Of a stretch of DNA of 64,000 nt, positions 13,872 to 23,880 are shown piece after piece. A program made the translations under genes and the position numbers. Position 1 is the first letter of the stretch; every line of letters begins with the position of its first letter. The stretch covers positions 345,965,846-346,029,845 of the forward strand of contig NC_066585.1 in assembly GCF_024323335.1 (NCBI RefSeq), written 5' to 3'. Source of the stretch: Lathyrus oleraceus. Taxonomy: Eukaryota; Streptophyta; Magnoliopsida; Fabales; Fabaceae. The notes under the pieces were generated by a model that had not been told where the DNA came from, searched no databases, and saw only the letters and a program-made list of their open reading frames with translations.

Positions 13872-15770
13872 TCATCTGGAAGGTCGTTGGGATGGTCCTG
13901 CAACATTAGGACATTTCCTACGCATGTGTCCTATTTCACGGCAAATTCCACACCTTCTCTTTTCCTTCTCAACGTCGTCCATCTCGGTTCTAATCCTGGT
14001 GTTGTTTGGGCGCCCTTTCTTCCTCCTTCTCATAGAGTCGTCGTGGCAAAGAGTAAATACTTTATATTGTGGCCAATTCTCCTCATGGGGAAGTCCTAGG
14101 AAACTCTCCTGATAGACCTTGAAGACGTTAAGAATTTTGAAGACGTCTGGAATGTGAATGGAATAGTCCTGGCGTATGCTCGAACATGCAGCGATTACAT
14201 GGGAGCAAGGTAAGTGAAATGCCTGAAATTTCCCACAGTCACAGTGTTGTTTCCTCAGATCAACGCTGAACGTTCCGGTTGGTCCACCGTCGTTATGATT
14301 AATCTTCTCTTGGACCATGAAATAAAATCTCTCTCGGTCGAACTGCATGACGTTATGCGTGTTAGCTTTGATGACTTCCTCAGCCATCCCCTTGTTGCAG
14401 TTATCAGTGAAAACCTGCCCAGAGGCTAACATTTTTGTCCACTGATGGCCTCTTCTACCAAATAGTGATCCTAAACGATAGTACGTAGATTTGACCAATG
14501 CAGTGATTGGAAGGTTCCGGGTTTCTTTCAGCACCGAGTTCATTGCTTCTGCTAGGTTAGTTGTCATGTGACCCCAGCGTTGCCCTCCGTCAAATGCCCT
14601 TACCCACTTCTCGCGAGGGATGTTGTCTATCCATGATAAAGCGTCGTTGTTTGTTCTTCGGATTTCCCCCTGATAGTAGTTAAATGTTGCCTCTGTTAAC
14701 GCATAACCCATGTTAACAACTATTTTCCGCAGATCCTTGTCTTTAATCTCCCGCATGAAGTTTTGCGCAATATGTCTAATGCAATAGACGTGTGAGGAAG
14801 GAGGAAACTGCCATCCATTTTCTGGGTTGTTGTATGCACTCTTTATTGATTCATGCCTGTCTGATATTAGGCATAGATTTGCTTGGGGGGTAACATGCAT
14901 TCTCAAATTCTTAAGAAAGAAACTTCAGGCTTCCTTTGTCTCACTTTCAACCAATGCGAACGCTATCGGAAATATGTTCCCGTTCCCATCATGTGCCACA
15001 GCCATCAGCAGAGTGCCCCTGTACTTGCCATACAACCAAGTTCCATCAACCTGCACAATTGGTTTACAATACGCGAAGCCACGTATACATGGTCTAAACG
15101 CCCAAAACAGACGATGAAATATCCTTTGGTCACTCAAGTATGAACCATCATTTGAAATCACAGGTAGGATTTGTAATTCTATAATGGTACCTGGTAGATA
15201 TGTTTTCATTACCAGTATCCACTGCGGAAGATCGTTGTAAGATGTCTCCCAATTTCCATACAGCGACTCAATTGCCTTACACTTTGCAATCCATGCCTTT
15301 TTGTATGATATGATATACCGGTATTTCTCAACAACATGAGCGATGATAACCTTCACCTTAAGAGAAGCGTCCTGATTTACAAGCTCCATTATGCTCTTGC
15401 TAATCATTTCTGAACTGAGTTTTGTATGGTCTTGTGACATGGAAGTGGTTGTGCACGTATGAGACCCACTAGACTTACCAACTCTCCACCTTGAGTTGCC
15501 CTTGCGCAAAGAGACCCTGCATTTGAAATTGCATGTTGAAGTTCTATATTTGATGACAAAACGTACACTGTCAGATTTAACCACAGAAAAATCTAGACTA
15601 CGTTTTATATGCCATTGTTGCAACGCCAAAAGACACTCTTCCTTATCTTCATACTCTATGCCCTCCTCTATTTCGTCAAAGTTGTGAGTTGGTATGAAAC
15701 TGCCGAAAACGGAGATTGGTTCGGCATCATCCAAACTTATATTTTGCATGTGCGCAAGTGGGTTGTACAA
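13872..15770 (-). pseudogene. MuDR-type MULE transposase, intact except for one in-frame TGA
   Basis: Two ORFs (15770-14925 and 14906-13872) lie in the same frame and are separated by one TGA at 14925-14927, where TGG (Trp) is expected. The N-terminal part has a zinc-binding DNA-binding region (C80, C84, H104, C106), then the MULE core with the first catalytic Asp in VQVDGTWLYGKY (D242). The second part has the next Asp (CLISDRHES, residue 16), the likely catalytic Glu (TTNLAEAMNS, residue 120), a SWIM zinc finger (CDCGKF..LPCSHV) and a C-terminal CCHC knuckle (CGICREIGHMRRKC). It would cut at the TIRs and reinsert the element in the nucleus. The same frame stays open upstream to a TGA inside the dyad-motif cluster near 15885; the first ATG is at MQNISLDD. 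The 5' end could include an unseen exon. Confidence 0.88.
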
Positions 15771-15774
15771 ACTA

Positions 15775-16257
15775 ATTGGTTGCGCTCTTAGTGCAACGGC
15801 CGGTGTGTCGAATATGTCCTCATTGTCATCGTCATCGCTAACACCGAATAGACGAGACGAAACCCTAACAGAAAGAACTCGTCACTTCATTGGACGAGTC
15901 CACAAAGAAGACGCATCACCTCGCCATTCCATTGGACGAGGCCTCAAAGAAGTAGGTACAGCTCGTCCATCAAAGTGACGAGCCATAGGGCAGGCTTTTG
16001 GCATTGTGTTTTCCCTTCAGCGTGGGAATCTCATTTTACAGGGAATCCTTACACTTTTTTTTTGCATGCATGACATGCAATGCAATGTCTAATCCTCCAC
16101 TATTCAAACTTTTACCAATTTATTTATTATAATTTTACCACTATAAATAATCAATACTTCTACACTTCTTACTCATCATCTACCTACAATTTCTATTTCA
16201 CACATTCTTACCCTCTTCAAATATTTACTCTTTTCAATTTCTACACTTCCTTTCAAG
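15775..16257. promoter_or_regulatory. Shared divergent promoter region of MULE 1 with dyad motifs
   Basis: This region lies between the transposase (-) and the PMD gene (+). It holds three copies of the dyad also present in both TIRs: near 15878 (CTCGTC..GACGAG), 15912 (CTCGCC..GACGAG) and 15961 (reverse orientation, CTCGTC..GACGAG). A telo-box AAACCCTAA is at 15860-15868, and a TATA box (TATAAATA) at about 16143-16150, some 110 bp before the PMD start codon. The layout suggests coordinated control of both genes. Confidence 0.6.
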
Positions 16258-18528
16258 ATGTCTTTCTTATGGATGGGCGAATCACACCGTGGGACGACGA
16301 CAAACATTGCCGAATACGTAAGTCTCATTCAAATTTACCGTTTTTTATTATCGTTTTTTATTACCGTTTTTTATTATCGTTTTTTATTTTCGTTCTTTAT
16401 CAGACCAAATATTCATTACTGTTTTTTATTTTAATTTCAGCAAGATGGTAGATTTCGGGTTCATTCGCATACATATATTCAACCAAGTGCGGTTATAATA
16501 CCGTACTTGGAGCTAGCAGGTTTTGCGAATGTGGCAAAAATTGCAAGTCTAAAAGTAGACTCTAAACTCATTGTGGTATTGTTAGAGAGATGGAGACCGG
16601 AGACACATACATTTCATTTACCAACAGGTGAATGTACCATCACATTAGAGGATGTGAGTATGTTATTCGGTCTCCGAATCCATGGAAAAGCTGTCAATGG
16701 CCCAACAAACGTAACCAGTGCCGTTTACATGGAAAATTTGGGCATCGAACCAACCGCCTCGGATAAAAATGGGGCTTCTGTCAAAATTGTTTGGCTAGAA
16801 GCAGTATTAACGCAACTCAAAAATAACCCTAACCCGTCCGAGGCAGAAAATATTTCACATGCAAAAATTTATATTTTACTTTTAATTGCTACTTTTTTAA
16901 TGTCAGATAAGAGTCACAATTTGTTGCATTCTTCTTGGTTACCTTTAGTAGGAGACCTTGAAAAATGTAATGCATACAGTTGGGGTTCTGCTTGTTTGGC
17001 TACACTATATAGACATATGTGCAAGGTGGCCCATAGAGGAGTAAAGAGCATAGGAGGATGTGTAGTATTACTAACTGTATGGGCATTCACACGCATACCC
17101 TTGATAGCCCCGGTTAGTAACGAGGTTCCATCACATCCTTATGCATTAAGGTAACGATTTTCATTTAAATGCAATTTATATTTATCAAAATTATTTATAC
17201 GTCACTTTAACGTATTTTTTTTAATATGCAAGATGGTGCAAACTAGGTATGAATTATGGAAATAATCCTCGTCATCATGTACGAGGGTACCGTGTTGCAA
17301 TAGAACACATGGAAGAAAACGATGTAAGAATGATTAATTATAATATTAAACTTATTTAAATTTATTTTATATATTCTAATATTAATTATAATATTAAACT
17401 TATTTAAATTTATTGTATACACTCTAATATTAATTATAATATTAAACTTATTTATTTTATACATTCTAATAGTTATATTTCTTTTAACAGTTTATTTGGA
17501 GGCCGTACATACAATATCCAGTGCCTGATTATAATGACAGCCGAGTCTGGAGTGCAACAACATATATCATATGTTTCTATACCGTTGAGATGCATCAGAC
17601 GGATCGAGTCAAACTCCAATTTGGATTTGAACAACAAATACCGTCTCCGCCAAGATGTCTAAGTGAACACCATAACATGACTATGGTCCAAGCTTGGGAC
17701 ACGCATTGGCAAGATTTAAATAAAGAAGAGCTGAAAGAATGGAAAAGAATAAGGCATTTGGTGTTACAAGGAAACTCGGTAATTGGTGAGTCTAAGCCGA
17801 GTAGAGAATACATGAATTGGTTTTTATCAATTCCTTTTATGCACGTTGCTCCGACACAGTTTTTGGATGATCCCCGTCAACGTGTAGCTTCTTCAACCCA
17901 ACACACAACATCACCCCCACAACAACATAACCAACCATCATCCTCAGCTCAACAAACATACCAACACATCCAGACCACCTAACAACACACCATTTATTCC
18001 ACCTCAACCCAACACCATAATCCCCAAACTCCATTCCCTCAAACAAACTACTTTTACAACCAACAATATCAACAACAAACCAACCTACGCCCACCCATAC
18101 AATACACTCCAATTCCTCAACCCAACTTTGAATACTCAAACCCTCATTCTCAACCCCAACCTTCTAACACCACATACGCACATCCCACTCCCACATACAA
18201 CCCTGATGATGTGTATTATCCTCTTATCCAACACACCTGACCCGAAACCTACACACAAACCACACATTCACTACCCAACTTTGACCTCACCGATGACCAT
18301 TTAATGAGTATGCCTTCTTTTGGCGTTCAAGAACTCGACGTTATGGATATGCCTCCTAACACATCACAACAACATCAAAGTCAACAACATCAACAACAAC
18401 AAAACGCCCTTGATGAATTGTCTTCCGACTCATCTCCGTCTCCCGCAAGACAAAGACAAGAAGACTTGGGCAAGGGAAAACGCAAAAAAGTTGGCACAAG
18501 ATGTGGAACAGGCGGTCACTATAAATAA
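16258..18528 (+). CDS. Plant mobile domain (PMD) protein carried by MULE 1
   Basis: Four exons can be read with consensus splice sites: 16258-16317, 16441-17150, 17233-17323 and 17491 onward. Phases join correctly and give about 450 residues to the first stop (TAA, 17980-17982). The PMD (aminotransferase-like) core is clear in exon 2: ERWRPETHTFHLPTGE, TITLEDVSMLFGLRIHG and WLPLVGDLEKCNAYSWG; it ends with RCLSEHHNM and PSREYMNWF in exon 4. Beyond the TAA the same frame continues as a Gln/Pro/Asn-rich tail with one more stop (TGA 18238-18240), ending in KKVGTRCGTGGHYK at 18528, an ending that MULE 2 also shows (YGTGGRL). Both stops fit C-to-T changes (CAA, CGA). Host relatives MAIN/MAIL1 act in gene expression and transposon silencing; the role of the transposon copy is not established. 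Confidence 0.8.
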
Positions 18529-18603
18529 AATGTATTGCTTCCATTATATCAATAAAATCTATTTCTTCCATTATAATTCTTAAAAAAACCAATTATACCA
18601 ATT

Positions 18604-19035
18604 ATTTCTAAAAATTAATCATTTTTATTATTAATATTTTAAAAATAATAATATCATAATTTTTTTATTATCATGAAAAACTATAATTATTTACAATTTA
18701 TTTTAAATATTTTTTTATAAAAAAATTATTATTATTTTTAATTAAATCAATTATATTAATTAAATATAGAATTAATAATTAAAAATCAATTATATTAATT
18801 ATTATTAGTATTTAATAAAGTATTTAAAATATTAAAAATTAAAAAATAAAAAGCCTTCTTCATGACCTCGTCCATTGAAGTGACGAGCGCTTACTACGCA
18901 AATTGGGCCTTCAGCCCCTCGTCCATTGAAGTGGCGAGTACACAAGGAAAAAGGGGGTAGATTAGAAAATTATTTTCAGACTGAGGCATATTGGGTAAAA
19001 AAAATTCAAAAAGGGGGCATATGCAGCAAAAACTC
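18604..19035 (-). repeat. Right terminal inverted repeat of MULE 1
   Basis: Reverse complement of the left TIR, ending AAAAACTC at 19035. It contains two dyads in the opposite orientation (near 18870 and 18918, CTCGTCCATTGAAGTG followed by ACGAG or GCGAG). Confidence 0.9.
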
Positions 19036-19044
19036 GCAAATTGA
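19036..19044. repeat. Right target-site duplication of MULE 1
   Basis: GCAAATTGA, identical to 12669-12677. Confidence 0.92.
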
Positions 19045-19557
19045 AGCAAATAACTAAAATACTTGTAATTATTTTATAATTTAATAGTTGATGATGTACT
19101 CTTGATGATGTGATGGTGAATTGACATGACTTTGCAAGAATGAAGATGAGGGAGAAGAAATCCAACTCTATTAATGAGAGAGAGAAAATGATGTAGAAGA
19201 ATTTGAACTTGTGATGCCATTTGTCAGATTATGATTGTTTCAAAAAAGCTATTATTTTATCCATTTGTGAAATATAAAATTGTTCTTTTTATAGTGTAAT
19301 TTATTTAAAGTGCAAGGGCAATAAGGGAAGCTTGGTAGTAGTATGTTTTAATGTAACTCGTTATTTATACAATGATATAGATTAAGCTTGAAACCCTAAC
19401 AACATTGCTTTATAATTGAGTTGGTAGAGTCTTTAGTTTTCATTTTCTAGGTCGTGAGTTCGAAACTGAGATTTTCAATATCTCCGGAAATTTTCTTCGT
19501 TTTTATCTTCTCCTGAGGTTTTTAGATTTCTGCTTCATCTTGTTCATCTGCAACACC
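19045..19557. promoter_or_regulatory. Upstream region of RPC4 with telo-box
   Basis: The 513 bp between the MULE and the RPC4 start codon carry a telo-box AAACCCTAA at 19391-19399, an element common in promoters of plant translation and ribosome-biogenesis genes. They also hold an A-box/B-box-like pair (next entry). No clear TATA box was identified, and no other ORF is credible. Confidence 0.45.
19405..19475 (+). repeat. tRNA-derived SINE-like or Pol III promoter-like sequence
   Basis: TAATTGAGTTGGTAGAG resembles a box A and GAGTTCGAAACT resembles a box B (GWTCRANNC), about 30-40 bp apart as in tRNAs and tRNA-derived SINEs. A second, weaker pair (CAGTTGGTAAC and GGGTTTGAATTC, about 20670-20730) lies in RPC4 intron 3. 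No cloverleaf was established, so these are not called as tRNA genes. Confidence 0.35.
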
Positions 19558-22500
19558 ATGGAAAAAAATCCAAAGAAAACTCTCCGAAAGGTAACTAACT
19601 AACTCAAAACCCCCAAATCCCTTTCTCTGAAAAGTGCTTTTCAATTCAAAATCGATTCCGTGTTCTTTCTTCGCAGATCAAGTACGCTCCAAAAATTCCA
19701 AAGACGAAATCCAAACCTCAATCAACCAAAATGTAACTCAACAAACACTTCGATTTTCACAAAATCACTAAAAATCTTTTTCTGATTCTTGAAATTGTTT
19801 TGACACAGCGAAGAAGAACGTGTTGAAGAAGATGAACACAAGAGTGATGAGATTCAAGCTACCATTCGTCGTTTGAAGGTGAGTTTCTGATTATTAGTAC
19901 TATTTTTGTTGCTGTTGTTTAATTAATATGATTAGTTGTTGCTAATTTTGATTAGTTTAAGTTAATGACATCTGAACTTGTGTTTCGCTTGTCAGAGTGA
20001 AAATCGGAACAAATAAATTGCAGTGAAATGAAATGAGCTAAAATTAAAACCAGTAACTCCTTTTTAAAAGTATTGAATAAAAATCGGAGATCTTCTATGT
20101 AAGAAAACTCAATTAAAAAAAACCGAAAAAACTCTATATAAATAAAATAAAGTCACTATAACTATAAGCAATTAGTATGTTTTAGCTATTTCTATATGAT
20201 TATAATGCTTTTATGTTTTTTAAAACAAAATTCTTAAAAGTAATAAGAATTATACAAAAATAGAATTAAAAGTAATAAGAATTATATGAAAAAAGAATTC
20301 TATGTAATTTATTTTATGAAACTCATTTTCTGTGTGCTAATGTCTCGTATAAAATGTGTTTGAATTGAGTTATTTAGTTTCTGACTAGTTTATAAAATTA
20401 AATTTGAAAACAGAGCTATTAAAATAAATAAGGGGTGATGTTAACTTATGTTCTAAGAATATAAATTAAGAAATTCAAAAAATACCAAAAATTAATAAAT
20501 TGTATTGAAAAATATAATTTTTAAAAAGTCAATTTACAATGCGAAACTTCTACATTTGGTTTTTTAATTTAAAAGTGAACATTTTCCATAAAAGAAGTAA
20601 TTTTGCTTCCAAATCCTAGCCAACATAAAAGAAATATAATTACACTTATTCAAAAATGAAATAAATCAAGTCAGTTGGTAACATTGTAAAATAGAGGTAG
20701 AGGTGAGGGTTTGAATTCATTACATCTTATTCCTGCCACTATACTATAATTTGTCTACTAGTAGGGATTTGGGTCTTGTTATTCTGTTCTAATTGGTTTT
20801 ACAATTGAAGTATTTAAAATTATTAGAATTGATTTTGATATGTTTGGTTGATTTTGAGTAGAATTGATTCTACTTTTCTGAATTGATTTTGTTTGAAGTT
20901 AGAATTTGTAAACATGATTTTTATATTAAAATTTACTATTCAATTCACTTTTGTAAAAATTTATCCAAACATAAATCACATTATGTTTGGTTCACTTTTA
21001 GTTAGAATTAATTTTATATAATCCATTTATTCAGAATCAATTATTTTTTTCACCATAGAACCAAACACACTAAAATGAGTTGAGTGAATATTTTCTAAAC
21101 TCCATATCTTGTTATTCTATCCTAAGATAATGTATCAGACATAACAAGACAGAACACATGTGACATGTTCTGCTCCAATTCTAACCTGTCTACCAAACAC
21201 TATCATAGTATTATATATCCAAACTACTGTCTACCAAACACCATCATAGTATTATATATCCAAACTACTAAGGTGACAGGCATTGAAATCCTGAATAGAA
21301 CATATATGCTGTTTTAATGTCTATAAAAACAAAATCTCGGTTAAGTGTATCAAAGAATTCTACTAGAATATATCAAAAGGTAGCAAATATTCAGTTTATA
21401 AATTATAAAGATATGCGTCTTGATGATTCAAAATTTCTCACGGAGAGTCTCATAAATTATTGTTTCGGTTAAAGCACACATAAATATGACCTTTATTTAT
21501 TTTGCTATGGTTAAAACTGCGGCTAAGGTTAAAACTGCGGCTCAGCTTCAGAGGGCCTCCAAAATCATGAGATGACTCTGAAGATATGTTAATGATGTTT
21601 TTTTTTCTCTTACTTTCCAGTATTGCTAAACTGACATGATTTTGTTTTTTATCTCTGTAATATATATTGCAGGAAAATACTGCGAGACGCCAATCTAAAG
21701 TTGAAAAGCAATGTAATTTCTCCTTAGATTTGCAAACATTATTTCTCATCTGTTTTCACCACTTTATATGTCAAAAGACATGGCATAACACTAATAATCA
21801 CTCTATTTCATGATAGTTGTGGTGTTTGAGAGATAAAGATAATATTTTCGAATACCCGAAAAGTGTTTACTTTCAAATGTATATTTGAATATGATATATC
21901 ATGTTTTTTCTTCACAAAAGGATCCATTTTTATTTACCATCACATTCTAAAACTCGATTTTCTCTAAACATTCTACAACACTATTCTATTCATCTTGTTT
22001 GTTGCTCAGTTTTGGTGATTAAAACTTGCAGCCAGTGTGCAAGATGCATTTCCTGGAAGTTCATCACTTTCCCCGAGAACACTTCGCAGTGGTAGTAGAA
22101 GAAGTGGCTTAGAATCAAATTTCTCTGCTAATGAAAATTACGGTTCAACATATTCTTCAACTTCAATTGAGGATTTCTATACTTCGGCGATACATGCCAC
22201 TGATGATTCCACCGATGAAGAAGACTACAAGGAACTATGGGTGAGAAATTTTCTCATCACTCTTATATTTTCTTCACATTCATATCTTTCTTATATGTAT
22301 AAGTATTTGAACCTTTAAATTAACTACAGAATCATCCTGACTCGATCTATCCTGTTACTCTTCCTCTGAGGAAACCCAATTCTGGAAATCCAGGTTTGAT
22401 GAGGATATTATTATTAGCAATAACCAGTTCCACGAGATATTTGGTTTTGGCATTAACAATTATGTGTTGATTTATAAACTAGCAGCAATTCTTGATGAGG

Positions 22501-23227
22501 AAGAATTTGGAGTGGCTGCTACTAATGTGGAATATGACGATAAACCTCTTAATTCTGCCGAAGAACTCGGGCTGTTGGTAAGTAATCAGAATGACATAAT
22601 ATGAAACTAGTCCTACTATCATCATGCAGCTGTAACTGTGATATAATGCACAGATTTTTTATGCAGGACAATAGTGAGCAACCAAAGATGATTGTCTTTC
22701 AACTTCCAACTGTACTGCCTGGTATCAAGCAACCGGTGAGCTGGAAGGGGAAGGAAAAAATGGGTGCGTCAAATGCAGCAAAGCCGAAAAAGGGGAGTAA
22801 CTTGTTGCAGCTTCCGAGTGGATGTATCGGCAAAATGCTGGTGTATAAGAGTGGAGCAGTCAAATTAAAAATCGGAGAAACCCAGTACGATGTAAGTACT
22901 ATCCATGTTGCTAGTACAAAATCAATTTAATTTCTCCATCTGGGATTCAAATTATTTGTAAAATACTCAACAGTGAGTTCGAAGATCCCAAAAAAATCAT
23001 CTGGTTTTTTGGTTATTATAACATTTTTAACTTTGACAAATGCATTTGATAACAATTTAGTTTTGTTTCTTATAAAGGTGTCTGCAGGTACAAAAACTAT
23101 ATTTTATCAAGATGTTGTTGCAATTAACCCCGCAAAGAAAGACTACTCGGTACTCGGGGCGGTTACCGCTAACACAAAGGCGGTTGTAACTCCTGATCTT
23201 GATTCCGTTGATTTGTTAAAAGACTGA
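19558..23227 (+). CDS. RPC4: DNA-directed RNA polymerase III subunit RPC4, nine exons
   Basis: Exons read by hand: 19558-19590, 19677-19732, 19809-19878, 21673-21712, 22032-22240, 22330-22393, 22486-22577 (or from 22483), 22667-22891 and 23078-23227. All have GT/AG borders and compatible phases, giving about 312 residues. The C-terminal RPC4 domain is clear: LPSGCIGKMLVYKSGAVKLK, then YQDVVAINPAKKDYSVLG and KAVVTPDLDSVDLL. The basic N-terminus (LRKIKYAPKIPKTKSKP) also fits the family. RPC4 is a nuclear Pol III subunit that pairs with RPC5 and supports promoter opening, termination and reinitiation at tRNA and 5S genes. Intron 3 (19879-21672) is long and repeat-bearing. No break was seen, so this is probably a working host gene. 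It converges on the minus-strand gene at 23837-26296. Confidence 0.85.
20800..21085. repeat. MITE-like repeat in RPC4 intron 3
   Basis: The stretch contains repeated AGAATTGATT/GAATTGATTTTG blocks, a central CATGATTTTTATATTAAAATTTA segment (written here only in part) and mirrored phrases such as ATGTTTGGTT near both ends. A related stretch in opposite orientation is in intron 1 of the neighbouring gene (about 25515-25800). Confidence 0.4.
21186..21270. repeat. 41-bp tandem duplication in RPC4 intron 3
   Basis: GTCTACCAAACAC followed by TATCATAGTATTATATATCC occurs twice with a period of about 41 bp and one difference. Confidence 0.75.
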
Positions 23228-23836
23228 AGCTAAGAGTGTCATTTTAAGGGGATCGTGGCTTATGTGAATAGGAGAAATATTTTGTGAATACATCTGATGA
23301 TTGGAAGTATAAACTAGGCAGTAAAATTAATACGACATTGGTAGAATATCAAGTGTAAAATTGAATTAGTGTTGTCGCGTTGCAAGAATACTTAACTTTC
23401 TGTATGTTGAACTAAGGTCATTGATGAGTAGAAAAAACTGAATTCATCGGGAAAATGATAATATTTAACTTGCTTCAATGCTTCTGGTCCTTCTTGATTT
23501 GTAAATATTAATATAATTAGTCTACAAGAGAACCTCAATCTGAGAAATAACTACGCACGACCAAGTTCTTTTATATTGCATTAATTTTGAGGAATGAAAA
23601 CCAAATTAAACTTGACAGATAGTTTAGGATTAGAGAACTACTCCATGTGATAATTTACCAATAGAACTATATGCCAAAAGGACCAAAAACATAGAGTCAC
23701 ATTTAGAAAGTTTTGCATGTGCAAAATAACCCAAGAGTCCAGAAGAATTGTCTGGTAATGTATATTGTGCCCTATCTTTGGACACGACCCACCACCACAA
23801 TCAACAAGATCATGGTCTTCACGACGTCGGGCGTAA
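23228..23836. other. Intergenic region between the two convergent host genes
   Basis: Contains the 3' ends of both transcripts. No further ORF is supported. The right end holds the second copy of the 65-bp duplication described separately. Confidence 0.5.
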
Positions 23837-23880
23837 TCATCTTTGAACACGACGCACCACCACAATCAACAAGATCATGA
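23774..23880. repeat. 65-bp tandem duplication spanning the stop codon of the minus-strand gene
   Basis: The block from ATCTTTG to AAGATCATG (about 41 bp) occurs at 23774-23814 and again at 23839-23879, offset by 65 bp, with a few substitutions. The right copy encodes the last residues of the membrane anchor and its TGA; the left copy lies in the 3' UTR and would end in TAG in its own frame. Confidence 0.8.

Larger units (their letters stand above)
12678..19035. mobile_element. Mutator-like element 1 (MULE) carrying transposase, PB1-like ORF and PMD gene
   Basis: A 6358-bp DNA transposon. Both ends begin GAGTTTTT and it is flanked by a perfect 9-bp target duplication GCAAATTGA (12669-12677 and 19036-19044), the length expected for MULEs. 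Long TIRs (about 430 bp each) enclose three coding units: a short PB1-like ORF (+), a MuDR-type transposase (-) and a spliced plant-mobile-domain gene (+). The transposase and the PMD gene diverge from a shared region at about 15775-16257. An identical target duplication and few coding lesions indicate a fairly recent insertion, about 0.5 kb upstream of the RPC4 start codon. Confidence 0.93.

Noticed and set aside
12774..18937. Spaced CTCGTC/GACGAG repeats as a CRISPR array
   Set aside because: Copies are scattered over 6 kb in TIRs and a promoter, without regular spacing or cas genes.
19405..19475. A functional tRNA gene
   Set aside because: Box A and B similarity only; no acceptor stem or anticodon loop could be paired.
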